A DNA stretch of 9,246 nt. Origin: Tychonema litorale BBK16 (lineage in GTDB: Bacteria > Cyanobacteriota > Cyanobacteriia > Cyanobacteriales > Microcoleaceae). The notes beneath the pieces are model-generated. The model had not been told where the DNA came from. It worked only from the letters and a program-made list of their open reading frames with translations, and did not search any database. The DNA is taken from positions 40,586-49,831 of the forward strand of contig NZ_JAKJHX010000030.1 in the NCBI RefSeq assembly GCF_021648855.1, in the 5' to 3' direction. A program made the position numbers and the translations under genes. Below are positions 1-6,037 of this stretch, in pieces. How positions within the stretch are numbered: position 1 is the first letter of the stretch; every line of letters begins with the position of its first letter.

Positions 1-55
1 TGTTCTACCCAACCTACGGTGATTGTGTAGGTTGGGTAGAGGAACGAAACCCAAC
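1..55. repeat. 55-bp direct repeat, copy 1, with internal hairpin
   Basis: This 55-bp unit recurs without a mismatch at 84-138. It contains a perfect 13-bp inverted repeat, CTACCCAACCTAC (5-17) and GTAGGTTGGGTAG (27-39), around a 9-nt loop, followed by a tail ending GAAACCCAAC. From memory, closely similar GTAGGTTGGGT...GAAACCCAAC units are abundant dispersed repeats in cyanobacterial genomes. No ORF explains the segment. The hairpin could fold in RNA read from either strand and might act as an end signal for the minus-strand hydrolase gene, but that is inference. Confidence 0.9.
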
Positions 56-83
56 TAAACTATATTATTGTTGGGTTTCACTC

Positions 84-138
84 TGTTCTACCCAACCTAC
101 GGTGATTGTGTAGGTTGGGTAGAGGAACGAAACCCAAC
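84..138. repeat. 55-bp direct repeat, copy 2, with internal hairpin
   Basis: Identical to 1-55, with arms at 88-100 and 110-122. The 28-bp spacer (56-83) contains GTTGGGTTTC (70-79), the reverse complement of the end of copy 1 (46-55), so the two units can form a nested set of stems. The arrangement resembles a small tandem or MITE-like dispersed repeat and has no coding potential. Confidence 0.9.
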
Positions 139-166
139 AACCAAAACTATCAACTAACTTCTTATA

Positions 167-235
167 CCAATTCCCAATTCCCCATTCCCAATGCCCAATT
201 CCCAATTCCCAATTCCCAATTCCCCATTCCCAATA
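167..235. repeat. Heptanucleotide repeat tract (CCCAATT/CCCAATG type)
   Basis: About ten units of a 7-bp repeat, mostly CCCAATT with CCCCATT and CCCAATG variants, fill this stretch. It stops directly before the stop codon of the minus-strand hydrolase. Short tandemly repeated heptamers (STRRs) are a known feature of filamentous cyanobacterial genomes. No function is visible. Confidence 0.9.
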
Positions 236-236
236 T

Positions 237-1895
237 CTATTTATTCTCCTTAATGAAAGTTTCTACAATAGCATTAGCTTCAGGAGGAATCTCTGTCACC
301 AGTCGGACGGGAAGTGCTGGTGTAGAAGCAAATTGCGCGTAATCTGGTGTTAAAAACACTGCATACTTATCAGCATCGGCAGTCAGTTGAGCCGCCATTG
401 CTAAACTTATAGCTTTGATATAGTTGCGAATGCTAACAGCTTTGTCGCCGACTACTTCATCGCCGGTAATTACTGTACTCGGTTTACCAACTTGGTCTAA
501 AGTTGTACTGGGATCTTTTACGCTTAAGTGGGTTGCGCCGACAAAACCAACTAGCCATTTGGGTGAGGGGATTTGTGGGAATCCGATAATTTGTTCGACT
601 AAGGCGGGAGTGGTTTTATCCGCAGAACCAGCAACTATTAAGGTGGGAATTTGAATCTTACTTAAACCTGTTTCTCCAAATAATAAAGAGGTTGTGGGGT
701 TCATGGCGATCGCCCTTTTAATTCTCTGGTCACGTAATTCATAGCGTTCCTCTGGCAATCCGGCGGCCGCGCACTGAATGCCTTCGCCCAAACTTAAAGT
801 AATTAAATCCGCCTGACACCGCTGTTTGAGACGGCCCAATTGCATCTCGGCACCAGCTAAGGACAAAGCAGCAGCGCCGCCGAAGGAATATCCAATTACC
901 ATCGATTTGTCGATCGCAATTTTACCCTGCAAATTAACATCCGTTTTGTTCAATTTTGCCAATTCATCGAGGACAAAAGTGATATCCTTGGGACGGTTCA
1001 AAAACTCTTGAGGAGCAATTAACCGCGATTGACCTGCGATCGCAGCATTGGTGTTAGCCTCATTGCTTCCCGGATGTTCCAAAGCAGCCACTATATAGCC
1101 GTGAGACGCCAAATGTTCGGCTAAGTAGCGCAAATCGGTACGCACAGAACCTAAACCATGAGAAAACACGATTGTCGGTTTATCGGCTGTCGAAGCCTTT
1201 GACCAATAAACATCAAGAGGAATGCGCCGATCGCGTGCGGTATCATTTAAATCTAGTTTTAAAACCTGCACTGCATTCGGGCCGGCTTGACTGGCGTCAA
1301 AGGGCAGATTCAGCGTAGATTTATTGGCTCCTAACTGAGGTGCGATCGCAGCCATAAACCGCTGAGTTTGCCAAAAACCTGTATTTAAATTGGCCAAAAC
1401 TGCAAAAGCGCGATCGAGATCCACTACTACCCGCCGCCCCGGATAATTTTCAATAAAACTCAATACTGACAAGCCTTCTGGCTTATTTGCTCCCAAAACT
1501 AAGGCCGCTCGCAGGGCTTCCACACCGGCACCATCACGCCTGGGTATTACTGTTGTTAAATCGGCGAGAATTGCACTACCAACACGAGTATTCAGCAAGT
1601 TGCTGAGGCCGACGACATTCAGCGGAATTTTGGCTTTGAGAGCTCCAAAAATTTGACTCCGTTGTTCAGACGAGAGGAGATTCGCGTAGGTTTGCAGGCC
1701 ATCTGGGACTTTTCCGGTTTCCACAAGCGATCGCAAATCCGCTACAGATATAGAGGATTCTAAGATACCTTTTCGGACAACAACGGTTTCTGCCGCTTCC
1801 GCAGGGGCGATTGTACCGCTTAAAGTGCTGATGGCGATCGCGATCGACATACTCGCCACCGAGGATAACCATTTGAATGTTGTTTTAATGCTCAT
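237..1895 (-). CDS. Secreted DUF1400-type alpha/beta hydrolase
   Basis: A 552-residue predicted serine hydrolase. Residues 1-35 form a signal peptide: a short basic start, a hydrophobic stretch at about 13-30, and an A-E-A-A type cleavage site near residue 35, so it is probably exported to the periplasm or beyond. Residues about 36-165 match the DUF1400 N-terminal region typical of cyanobacterial hydrolases (the AETVVVRKG...[14 protein letters not shown] pattern). The hydrolase domain begins near residue 225, with an oxyanion-loop motif FSHGLGS (244-250). The nucleophile is Ser337 in GYSFG, the acid is probably Asp426 (VAGSADKT), and the base is His456 (GATHLS), so the triad is intact. The fold resembles dienelactone hydrolases, platelet-activating-factor acetylhydrolases and other lipases or esterases; the substrate cannot be read from sequence. 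The ATG at 1895 gives a proper signal peptide, but no clear Shine-Dalgarno precedes it. A promoter-like pair lies at 1938-1966. Confidence 0.9.
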   Translation of the reverse strand: MSIKTTFKWLSSVASMSIAIAISTLSGTIAPAEAAETVVVRKGILESSISVADLRSLVETGKVPDGLQTYANLLSSEQRSQIFGALKAKIPLNVVGLSNLLNTRVGSAILADLTTVIPRRDGAGVEALRAALVLGANKPEGLSVLSFIENYPGRRVVVDLDRAFAVLANLNTGFWQTQRFMAAIAPQLGANKSTLNLPFDASQAGPNAVQVLKLDLNDTARDRRIPLDVYWSKASTADKPTIVFSHGLGSVRTDLRYLAEHLASHGYIVAALEHPGSNEANTNAAIAGQSRLIAPQEFLNRPKDITFVLDELAKLNKTDVNLQGKIAIDKSMVIGYSFGGAAALSLAGAEMQLGRLKQRCQADLITLSLGEGIQCAAAGLPEERYELRDQRIKRAIAMNPTTSLLFGETGLSKIQIPTLIVAGSADKTTPALVEQIIGFPQIPSPKWLVGFVGATHLSVKDPSTTLDQVGKPSTVITGDEVVGDKAVSIRNYIKAISLAMAAQLTADADKYAVFLTPDYAQFASTPALPVRLVTEIPPEANAIVETFIKENK

Positions 1896-1937
1896 CTTTA
1901 GTTTAGGAAGTTTATAGGTTATACATCAGCATATTCT

Positions 1938-1966
1938 GCTATATCAGAAGGAAGTTAGATTTTCAA
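1938..1966 (-). promoter_or_regulatory. Candidate sigma70-type promoter for the DUF1400 hydrolase
   Basis: On the minus strand, TTGAAA (1966-1961, 5 of 6 to TTGACA) and TATAGC (1943-1938, 4 of 6 to TATAAT) are separated by exactly 17 bp. Transcription would start near 1931, giving a leader of about 35 nt. This suggests the hydrolase is transcribed separately from the upstream amidase. It is a consensus match only. Confidence 0.4.
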
Positions 1967-1984
1967 TTAAATTGACCGATCAAT

Positions 1985-2042
1985 CGAAAATCCAAAATCC
2001 GAAATCTAAAATTCCCCAATTCCCAATTCCCAATTCCCAATT
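1985..2042. repeat. Heptanucleotide repeat tract between two minus-strand genes
   Basis: The first part (about 1985-2010) is a degenerate AAAATCC/GAAATCT heptamer run. The second part (2011-2042) is CCCAATT repeated about four times. The tract ends 2 bp before the stop codon of the amidase gene, the same 3'-abutting position as the tract at 167-235. Confidence 0.8.
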
Positions 2043-2044
2043 CG

Positions 2045-3442
2045 CTATTTAAAATCTAAAACCGGAAAAGGTTTCGCCGCTTCCATCTGCGCCGCCAAAG
2101 CAATTAAAGTAGCTTCCGCCGCCGGCCGACCAATAATTTGAATCCCCACAGGCAAACCGTTACTATCTAAAATGGCCGGAAGTGCGATCGCTGGTTGGCC
2201 ACTAGCATTAAACGGTGGACAAGGAGCAATCCAATTAATAATATTAGCTAAAGTTTCTTCACAACTCAAATCCGCCCACTCACCAACCCGAATCGGCGAG
2301 TGCATATAAGTTGGCAAAACTAACACATCAAATTTTTCAAAGAATCCTATAATCCGCCGTGAAATCACCTGGATTTGATGCACAGCCCGCAAATATTCCC
2401 CAGCCGAAATCGATCTTTCTAACAACCAGCGATTCATCGGTTGCAAAACAGAGGCTGGAATGCCACTTGCAGCTACTCCAGTCTGCCAAATCGCTGTAAA
2501 GGGTTCGATCAAACCTGTAAAATCTGGACATCCAGGTTCGACATCGTGACCCAAATCAGTCAGTAATTTTACGGTATCAAGTACGGCTTGTTGACAGACA
2601 TCCGCAGCCTCGCCCATCGGAAAAACAGAGGTAGAAAAAGCAATTCGCAACTTGCCTAACTTTTGACTTGCTGATTCTAAAAAGGTGGGATTTGGATCTG
2701 GTAGCCAATAAGGATCGCCGGTTGTGTAGCCAGACATGACATCCAAAAGGGCGGCTGCATCTGTGACTGTGCGGGCTAGAGGGCCGTTGGCAGAAATGCC
2801 GTTGAGATAATCTCCCACGGGGGCCCAGGAAACTCGTCCCCGTGAGGGTTTGATGCCTACTAAACCGCAGCAGGAAGCGGGGCCTCGAACTGAACCGCCG
2901 CCGTCTGAACCCTGGGCGATCGCAGATAAACCTGCTGCTACAGCCACCGCTGAACCTCCGCTGGAACCTCCAGGCGTATATTCTAGGTTCCAGGGATTGC
3001 GCGCTGGGCGGAAACCTGGGGGTTCGGTATAAGGTAATGAGCCAATTTGAGAGGTTGCTGTTTTGCCCAGAATGTTAAATCCGGCTGCTTTGATCCGCCA
3101 TACTACCGATTCATCGTAGGCTGAGATATTATCGACAAGAGCCTGGGTGCCATAGGTACAGGGAATTCCGGTAACTGGTGTTAAGTCTTTGATCGCGATC
3201 GGCACTCCGAAGAATGGTGGTAATTCTTGTGATTTGTTGAAGCCAGCTAGTTGTTCGGTTTGAGCTTTGGCTAGGGCTTGAGCGCGATCGGCTGTGACTG
3301 TAAAATAACTACCTAGTTGTCGGTTGAGGCGATCGATTCGTTGCAAGTACAAATCCACAAGTTCGATCGGCGAGATCTCGCGATCGCGAATCAACTTCGC
3401 CAATTCCAGAGCCGGAGTAAAAGCCAAATCAACAGAATTCAT
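2045..3442 (-). CDS. Amidase-signature family hydrolase
   Basis: A 465-residue enzyme of the amidase signature family, which hydrolyses amide bonds through a Ser-cisSer-Lys triad. Numbered from the ATG at 3442, Lys85 lies in GVPIAIKD, the cis-Ser is Ser160 in PGGSSGGSA, and the nucleophile is Ser184 in DGGGSVRGPAS. The 24-residue cis-Ser to Ser spacing is normal for the family. The C-terminal part keeps the ALPAILDSNGLPVGIQIIG segment usual in these enzymes. No signal peptide is visible, so it is probably cytosolic. There are no gatB or gatC neighbours, and the length and lone position suit a general amidase rather than the GatCAB tRNA-amidotransferase subunit; the substrate is unknown. An in-frame TTG at 3451 would add three residues. 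The ATG at 3442 is preferred because AAGGA (3457-3453) lies 10 nt upstream of it but only 1 nt before the TTG. Confidence 0.9.
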   Translation of the reverse strand: MNSVDLAFTPALELAKLIRDREISPIELVDLYLQRIDRLNRQLGSYFTVTADRAQALAKAQTEQLAGFNKSQELPPFFGVPIAIKDLTPVTGIPCTYGTQALVDNISAYDESVVWRIKAAGFNILGKTATSQIGSLPYTEPPGFRPARNPWNLEYTPGGSSGGSAVAVAAGLSAIAQGSDGGGSVRGPASCCGLVGIKPSRGRVSWAPVGDYLNGISANGPLARTVTDAAALLDVMSGYTTGDPYWLPDPNPTFLESASQKLGKLRIAFSTSVFPMGEAADVCQQAVLDTVKLLTDLGHDVEPGCPDFTGLIEPFTAIWQTGVAASGIPASVLQPMNRWLLERSISAGEYLRAVHQIQVISRRIIGFFEKFDVLVLPTYMHSPIRVGEWADLSCEETLANIINWIAPCPPFNASGQPAIALPAILDSNGLPVGIQIIGRPAAEATLIALAAQMEAAKPFPVLDFK

Positions 3443-3452
3443 AAAATTCAAA

Positions 3453-3457
3453 TCCTT
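3453..3457 (-). promoter_or_regulatory. Ribosome binding site deciding the amidase start
   Basis: AAGGA on the minus strand, 10 nt before the ATG at 3442 and only 1 nt from the alternative TTG at 3451. The spacing favours the ATG. Confidence 0.55.
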
Positions 3458-3662
3458 AAGATACGGTAATAATTTATACTTAATTTAGCCGTTGTAAGTC
3501 TGCACCTAAAAAAAATATCAAGAGAGTTACAAAATCTATTGTGTATCCTATACCGATCGCGATCGCATCCCGTAAACAAAATAACATTCCCGTTCTGATG
3601 CAGTAGTTTAACTCCCTCTTGAGATAGACTAATGTGAAAAGTTAAGCTTTTGTGTAAGGCAC

Positions 3663-3674
3663 GCACAATTGTGC
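3663..3674. promoter_or_regulatory. Perfect 12-bp palindrome, possible operator
   Basis: GCACAATTGTGC is a perfect palindrome in the divergent intergenic region, about 70 bp upstream of the pilT-like start codon. Such dyads are often regulator-binding sites, but no family is recognised here and one 12-mer palindrome could arise by chance. Confidence 0.25.
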
Positions 3675-3731
3675 TCAGTATTTCCAGACTTCCACCAAAT
3701 TATTCGATCAACTAAGCCTTTTCGTCAATCT

Positions 3732-3736
3732 GAAGG
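3732..3736 (+). promoter_or_regulatory. Ribosome binding site of the pilT-like gene
   Basis: GAAGG with an 8-nt spacer to the ATG at 3745. It supports that start and therefore the inclusion of the Pro/Ala-rich N-terminal tail in the protein. Confidence 0.65.
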
Positions 3737-3744
3737 TAGCATAT

Positions 3745-5028
3745 ATGACACAACAGCGCCCGCCAGCTCCCCGTCCTCCCGCACCCGGTGCTCCTCCACC
3801 GCCAGGTATGCCACCGCGCCCTCCAGCTCCAGGCATTCCCAGAACAGCAGGATTGCCACCAGCACCACCTGCTGCTCCCCCTCTAGCTCCCCCCGCACCA
3901 GTGGCTGAGAGTGCACCAGCCCCCCAATCCTTTGGCGCGTCCAAAGACTCAAGCTCAGGAAACAACCAAAACCCGACCTTGAGAGAGCTCGTGATGCAAG
4001 CCAAAGAAGAAAGTATTTCTGACTTGCACTTGGGAGTCAATGAACTCCCCCGCTTCCGCAAGCGCGGTGAAATTGTCGATGCCGGTTATCCAATGACTGA
4101 TTTAGATGTCTTTATGGGCTGGCTGCGGGAGTGCATGACGGATGATGAAATTGCTCACTTCCAGAAAAACCTAGACTTTGACGGCGCATTCGACTTTGGT
4201 TTCGTCCGCATTCGGATCAGCGCCTTTGACTGTTTAGCCGGCCCAGCTATGGTATTGCGGCTCATCCCTGCCGAAATTTTGACAATGGAGCAATTGAAGC
4301 TACCGGAAGTGTTTCGGAAAATATGTGGCTATCACAAAGGTCTAATTTTGGTGACAGGGCCCACCGGTTCCGGTAAGTCCACCACAATGGCCGCCATGAT
4401 TGATTACATCAACAAGAATAATTCTCACCATATCATCACGATCGAAGACCCTGTAGAATTTGTACACACCAGTCGAAAATCTTTGATCAAGCACCGGGAA
4501 GTGGGCCGACACACGCTCAAGTTTGTCAACGCCCTGAAAGGGGCTCTGCGACAAGACCCAGACATGATGCTAGTAGGGGAAATTCGCGATCGAGAAACAG
4601 TCGAAATCGCCCTGAAAGCTGCTCAAACGGGCCACTTGGTAGCGGGGACGCTGCACACCAACAGCGCTGTCAAAACCTTGAACCGGATTCTGGATATGTT
4701 CGGTTCAGAAGAGCAACCGGCTCTACGGGTTTCCATAGCTGAAGCTCTAGTGGCAATCATCGCTCAACTACTGTGCAAAACGACAGATGGCAAGCGGGCT
4801 GCCTTTCACGACGTTCTGATCAATACTGATGTGGTTAAGGAATACATTCTCAAAGGGCAGAATGAGGAAATTAACCAAATTATGATCAAGGATACTTATG
4901 AAGGTATGACCACGATGAATAAGTCTCTCTACGGACTATATCAAGAAGGTCGCATCACCGAAGAGATTTGTATTGAACAGTCGCCTTCTCCGAATGAAAT
5001 GGCCCAAATGCTTCGAGGTCGAGTCTAA
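3745..5028 (+). CDS. pilT: PilT-type type IV pilus retraction ATPase (PilT2-like)
   Basis: A 427-residue secretion-type hexameric ATPase of the PilT family, which powers pilus depolymerisation and so twitching motility or phototaxis at the inner face of the cytoplasmic membrane. Residues 1-62 are almost entirely Pro, Ala and Gly and probably disordered. The PAS-like N-terminal domain spans about 77-180 (SDLHL at 92-96). The core has Walker A GPTGSGKST (205-213), the Asp box ITIEDPVEF (231-239), Walker B ending LVGEIRD (Glu279) and the His box GHLVAGTLHT (296-305). All catalytic motifs are intact. The C-terminal AIRNLIRE retraction motif of classical PilT is replaced by a divergent VVKEYILK (363-370). 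No pilB or pilC lies beside it, whereas pilT1 in cyanobacteria usually does, so I favour a PilT2-like accessory ATPase. PilU-like function is an alternative. The class is secure; the paralogue assignment is not. Confidence 0.92.
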   Translation: MTQQRPPAPRPPAPGAPPPPGMPPRPPAPGIPRTAGLPPAPPAAPPLAPPAPVAESAPAPQSFGASKDSSSGNNQNPTLRELVMQAKEESISDLHLGVNELPRFRKRGEIVDAGYPMTDLDVFMGWLRECMTDDEIAHFQKNLDFDGAFDFGFVRIRISAFDCLAGPAMVLRLIPAEILTMEQLKLPEVFRKICGYHKGLILVTGPTGSGKSTTMAAMIDYINKNNSHHIITIEDPVEFVHTSRKSLIKHREVGRHTLKFVNALKGALRQDPDMMLVGEIRDRETVEIALKAAQTGHLVAGTLHTNSAVKTLNRILDMFGSEEQPALRVSIAEALVAIIAQLLCKTTDGKRAAFHDVLINTDVVKEYILKGQNEEINQIMIKDTYEGMTTMNKSLYGLYQEGRITEEICIEQSPSPNEMAQMLRGRV

Positions 5029-5050
5029 AAATCAAGTATTAACAGATAAT

Positions 5051-5086
5051 AGATAACAGTTAAAAGTTAAAAGTTAACTGTTATCT
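5051..5086. terminator. AT-rich stem-loop after the pilT-like gene
   Basis: A perfect 13-bp inverted repeat, AGATAACAGTTAA (5051-5063) and TTAACTGTTATCT (5074-5086), around a 10-nt loop, 22 bp past the pilT-like stop. The loop and right flank are also heptamer repeats (AGTTAAA; GTTATCT three times at about 5080-5100). The stem is weak and lacks a U tract, so terminator function is uncertain; it may simply be repeat DNA. Confidence 0.4.
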
Positions 5087-5114
5087 GTTATCTGTTATCT
5101 AAGAAGTGAGGTAC

Positions 5115-5160
5115 GCCCAATGCCCGATGCCCAATTTCCAATGCCCGATGCCCAATGCCC
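5115..5160. repeat. Heptanucleotide repeat tract (GCCCAAT/GCCCGAT)
   Basis: Six full units plus a partial of the 7-bp repeat GCCCAAT, GCCCGAT or TTCCAAT. It ends 15 bp before the start codon of the KaiB-family gene and occupies the place where a ribosome binding site and leader would normally lie. Confidence 0.9.
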
Positions 5161-5175
5161 TATTGGTGTACTTAA

Positions 5176-5976
5176 TTGAAAGCCGATCGCCCAACCTTGC
5201 CCAAATTTTTCAAAGGGATTGCACTGTTTACACCTGGGGGAGATTTAATCTACTGCATAGATTCACGCAAGCAAACTCAGTGGCACTTGCAATTGTGTAT
5301 AGCCCTACAGGAAATACTCGGTTTGTCGGAACCACCACATTTTCTAGTACCTTGCTACACGGCAACCGTTGATTGTTGGCTCGATCCGCGCGATCGGCAG
5401 TTGCGAATTGCCGCCGAAGCATACCCCCCTGTCATGCGACATCAAGCGCTCTTGAATGCGGTTTTTGAGACGGGCGACTTGGTTTGGCGCGCCCGTGTTG
5501 AAGAAATGTGCGAACCAATGGCGATCGCCACTTATCACCAACAATTCCCCGAACTTTGGGAAAATCATGACTTAGTTGTACATTGGGCGATCGCAGAAGC
5601 GCGATCGGAATCCCACAATTGGGCGATTTTACCTCCTTCCCGATTCCCAAAATCACAGCAAACCGACGTTAGGCAAAAACCACTTACTGAACACACAGAA
5701 ACTCAAGGGTACGTGTTACGGTTGTTTGTTTCAGGGATCAACCCCAGCACTGAACGCACCCTTGAAACAGTACACCAGTTGTTAGAAAAAGCCCTTCACC
5801 ATCCCTACACCTTAAAAGTTATCGATGTTTTCAAACATCCCGAACAAGCGGAAAAAGACCAGATTTCTGCAACTCCTACTTTGATTAAAATTTGGCCAAA
5901 ACCCGTGAGACGAATTGTCGGAGAATTGAACGATGTTGAGAAAATCATGCGATTGCTAAGTTCTTCAGAATTTTAA
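5176..5976 (+). CDS. Long KaiB-family protein: unknown N-terminal domain plus C-terminal KaiB domain
   Basis: A 266-residue protein. Residues about 179-263 align well with KaiB, the circadian-clock protein that refolds to a thioredoxin-like form: YVLRLFVSG (179-187), LKVIDVFKHPEQAEKDQI (213-230), SATPTL (231-236) and PVRRIVGELND (243-253). The usual PPP before VRR is PKP here (241-243). The same fold is the sensory domain of the histidine kinase SasA, but no kinase follows. Residues 1-165 contain no family I can name with certainty. They start LPKFFKGIALFTPGGDLIYCID and are rich in Trp, His and Cys; I recall similar long KaiB proteins in other filamentous cyanobacteria. Residues 150-175 look like a flexible linker. 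No signal peptide is present, so it is cytosolic. The start is a TTG at 5176, preceded directly by an in-frame TAA, with no Shine-Dalgarno; the next in-frame ATG is residue 88, inside conserved-looking sequence. No kaiA or kaiC is adjacent. A clock role is inference. Confidence 0.85.
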   Translation: MKADRPTLPKFFKGIALFTPGGDLIYCIDSRKQTQWHLQLCIALQEILGLSEPPHFLVPCYTATVDCWLDPRDRQLRIAAEAYPPVMRHQALLNAVFETGDLVWRARVEEMCEPMAIATYHQQFPELWENHDLVVHWAIAEARSESHNWAILPPSRFPKSQQTDVRQKPLTEHTETQGYVLRLFVSGINPSTERTLETVHQLLEKALHHPYTLKVIDVFKHPEQAEKDQISATPTLIKIWPKPVRRIVGELNDVEKIMRLLSSSEF

Positions 5977-5982
5977 GAAATT

Positions 5983-6005
5983 AGGAGACGACAATGCCGT
6001 CTCCT
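5983..6005. terminator. Stem-loop between convergent genes
   Basis: Perfect 8-bp stem AGGAGACG (5983-5990) and CGTCTCCT (5998-6005) with a 7-nt loop, in the 61-bp gap between the convergent KaiB-family and NHL genes. Read on the minus strand it is followed by AATTTCTT, so it better resembles a terminator for the NHL gene. It could serve both directions. Confidence 0.6.
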
Positions 6006-6037
6006 CCCTATCATAGGTCGTGCAACCGGAATTAATA

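Larger units (their letters stand above)
3443..3744. other. Divergent intergenic region between amidase and pilT-like gene
   Basis: About 302 bp between divergent genes must hold both promoters. It contains overlapping HIP1-type sites around 3553-3566 and a perfect 12-bp palindrome GCACAATTGTGC at 3663-3674, about 70 bp before the pilT-like start. It also has a TATAAAT-like -10 on the minus strand near 3475-3481, without a convincing -35. No RNA gene or supported small protein was recognised. Confidence 0.6.

Noticed and set aside
1..138. Two repeats with a spacer, possible CRISPR
   Set aside because: Only two 55-bp copies, each with a long internal dyad, no further units and no cas genes; it is a dispersed repeat.
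106..342. Plus-strand reading frame of 78 codons
   Set aside because: Translates the heptamer repeat (QFPIPN repeats) and then runs antisense into the hydrolase gene.
2045..3442. GatA subunit of the Asp/Glu-tRNA amidotransferase
   Set aside because: The amidase signature is shared, but there are no gatB/gatC neighbours and the sequence outside the core does not look like GatA; kept as a general amidase.
3448..3666. Minus-strand reading frame of 72 codons before the amidase
   Set aside because: No recognisable domain, no ribosome binding site, and overlaps the likely promoter and start of the amidase.
3708..4061. Minus-strand Gly/Ala-rich reading frame of 117 codons
   Set aside because: Shadow of the Pro/Ala-rich coding stretch of the pilT-like gene.
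3745..5028. PilB/GspE-type assembly ATPase
   Set aside because: Too short, lacks the long N-terminal domain and the tetracysteine zinc motif of PilB/GspE; the GHLVAGTLHT box fits PilT.
5106..5372. Plus-strand reading frame of 88 codons with an early start
   Set aside because: Begins in heptamer repeats and overlaps the KaiB-family gene in another frame; no domain.
5176..5976. SasA sensor kinase fragment
   Set aside because: The KaiB-like domain is C-terminal and the frame ends right after it; no histidine kinase sequence follows in any frame.
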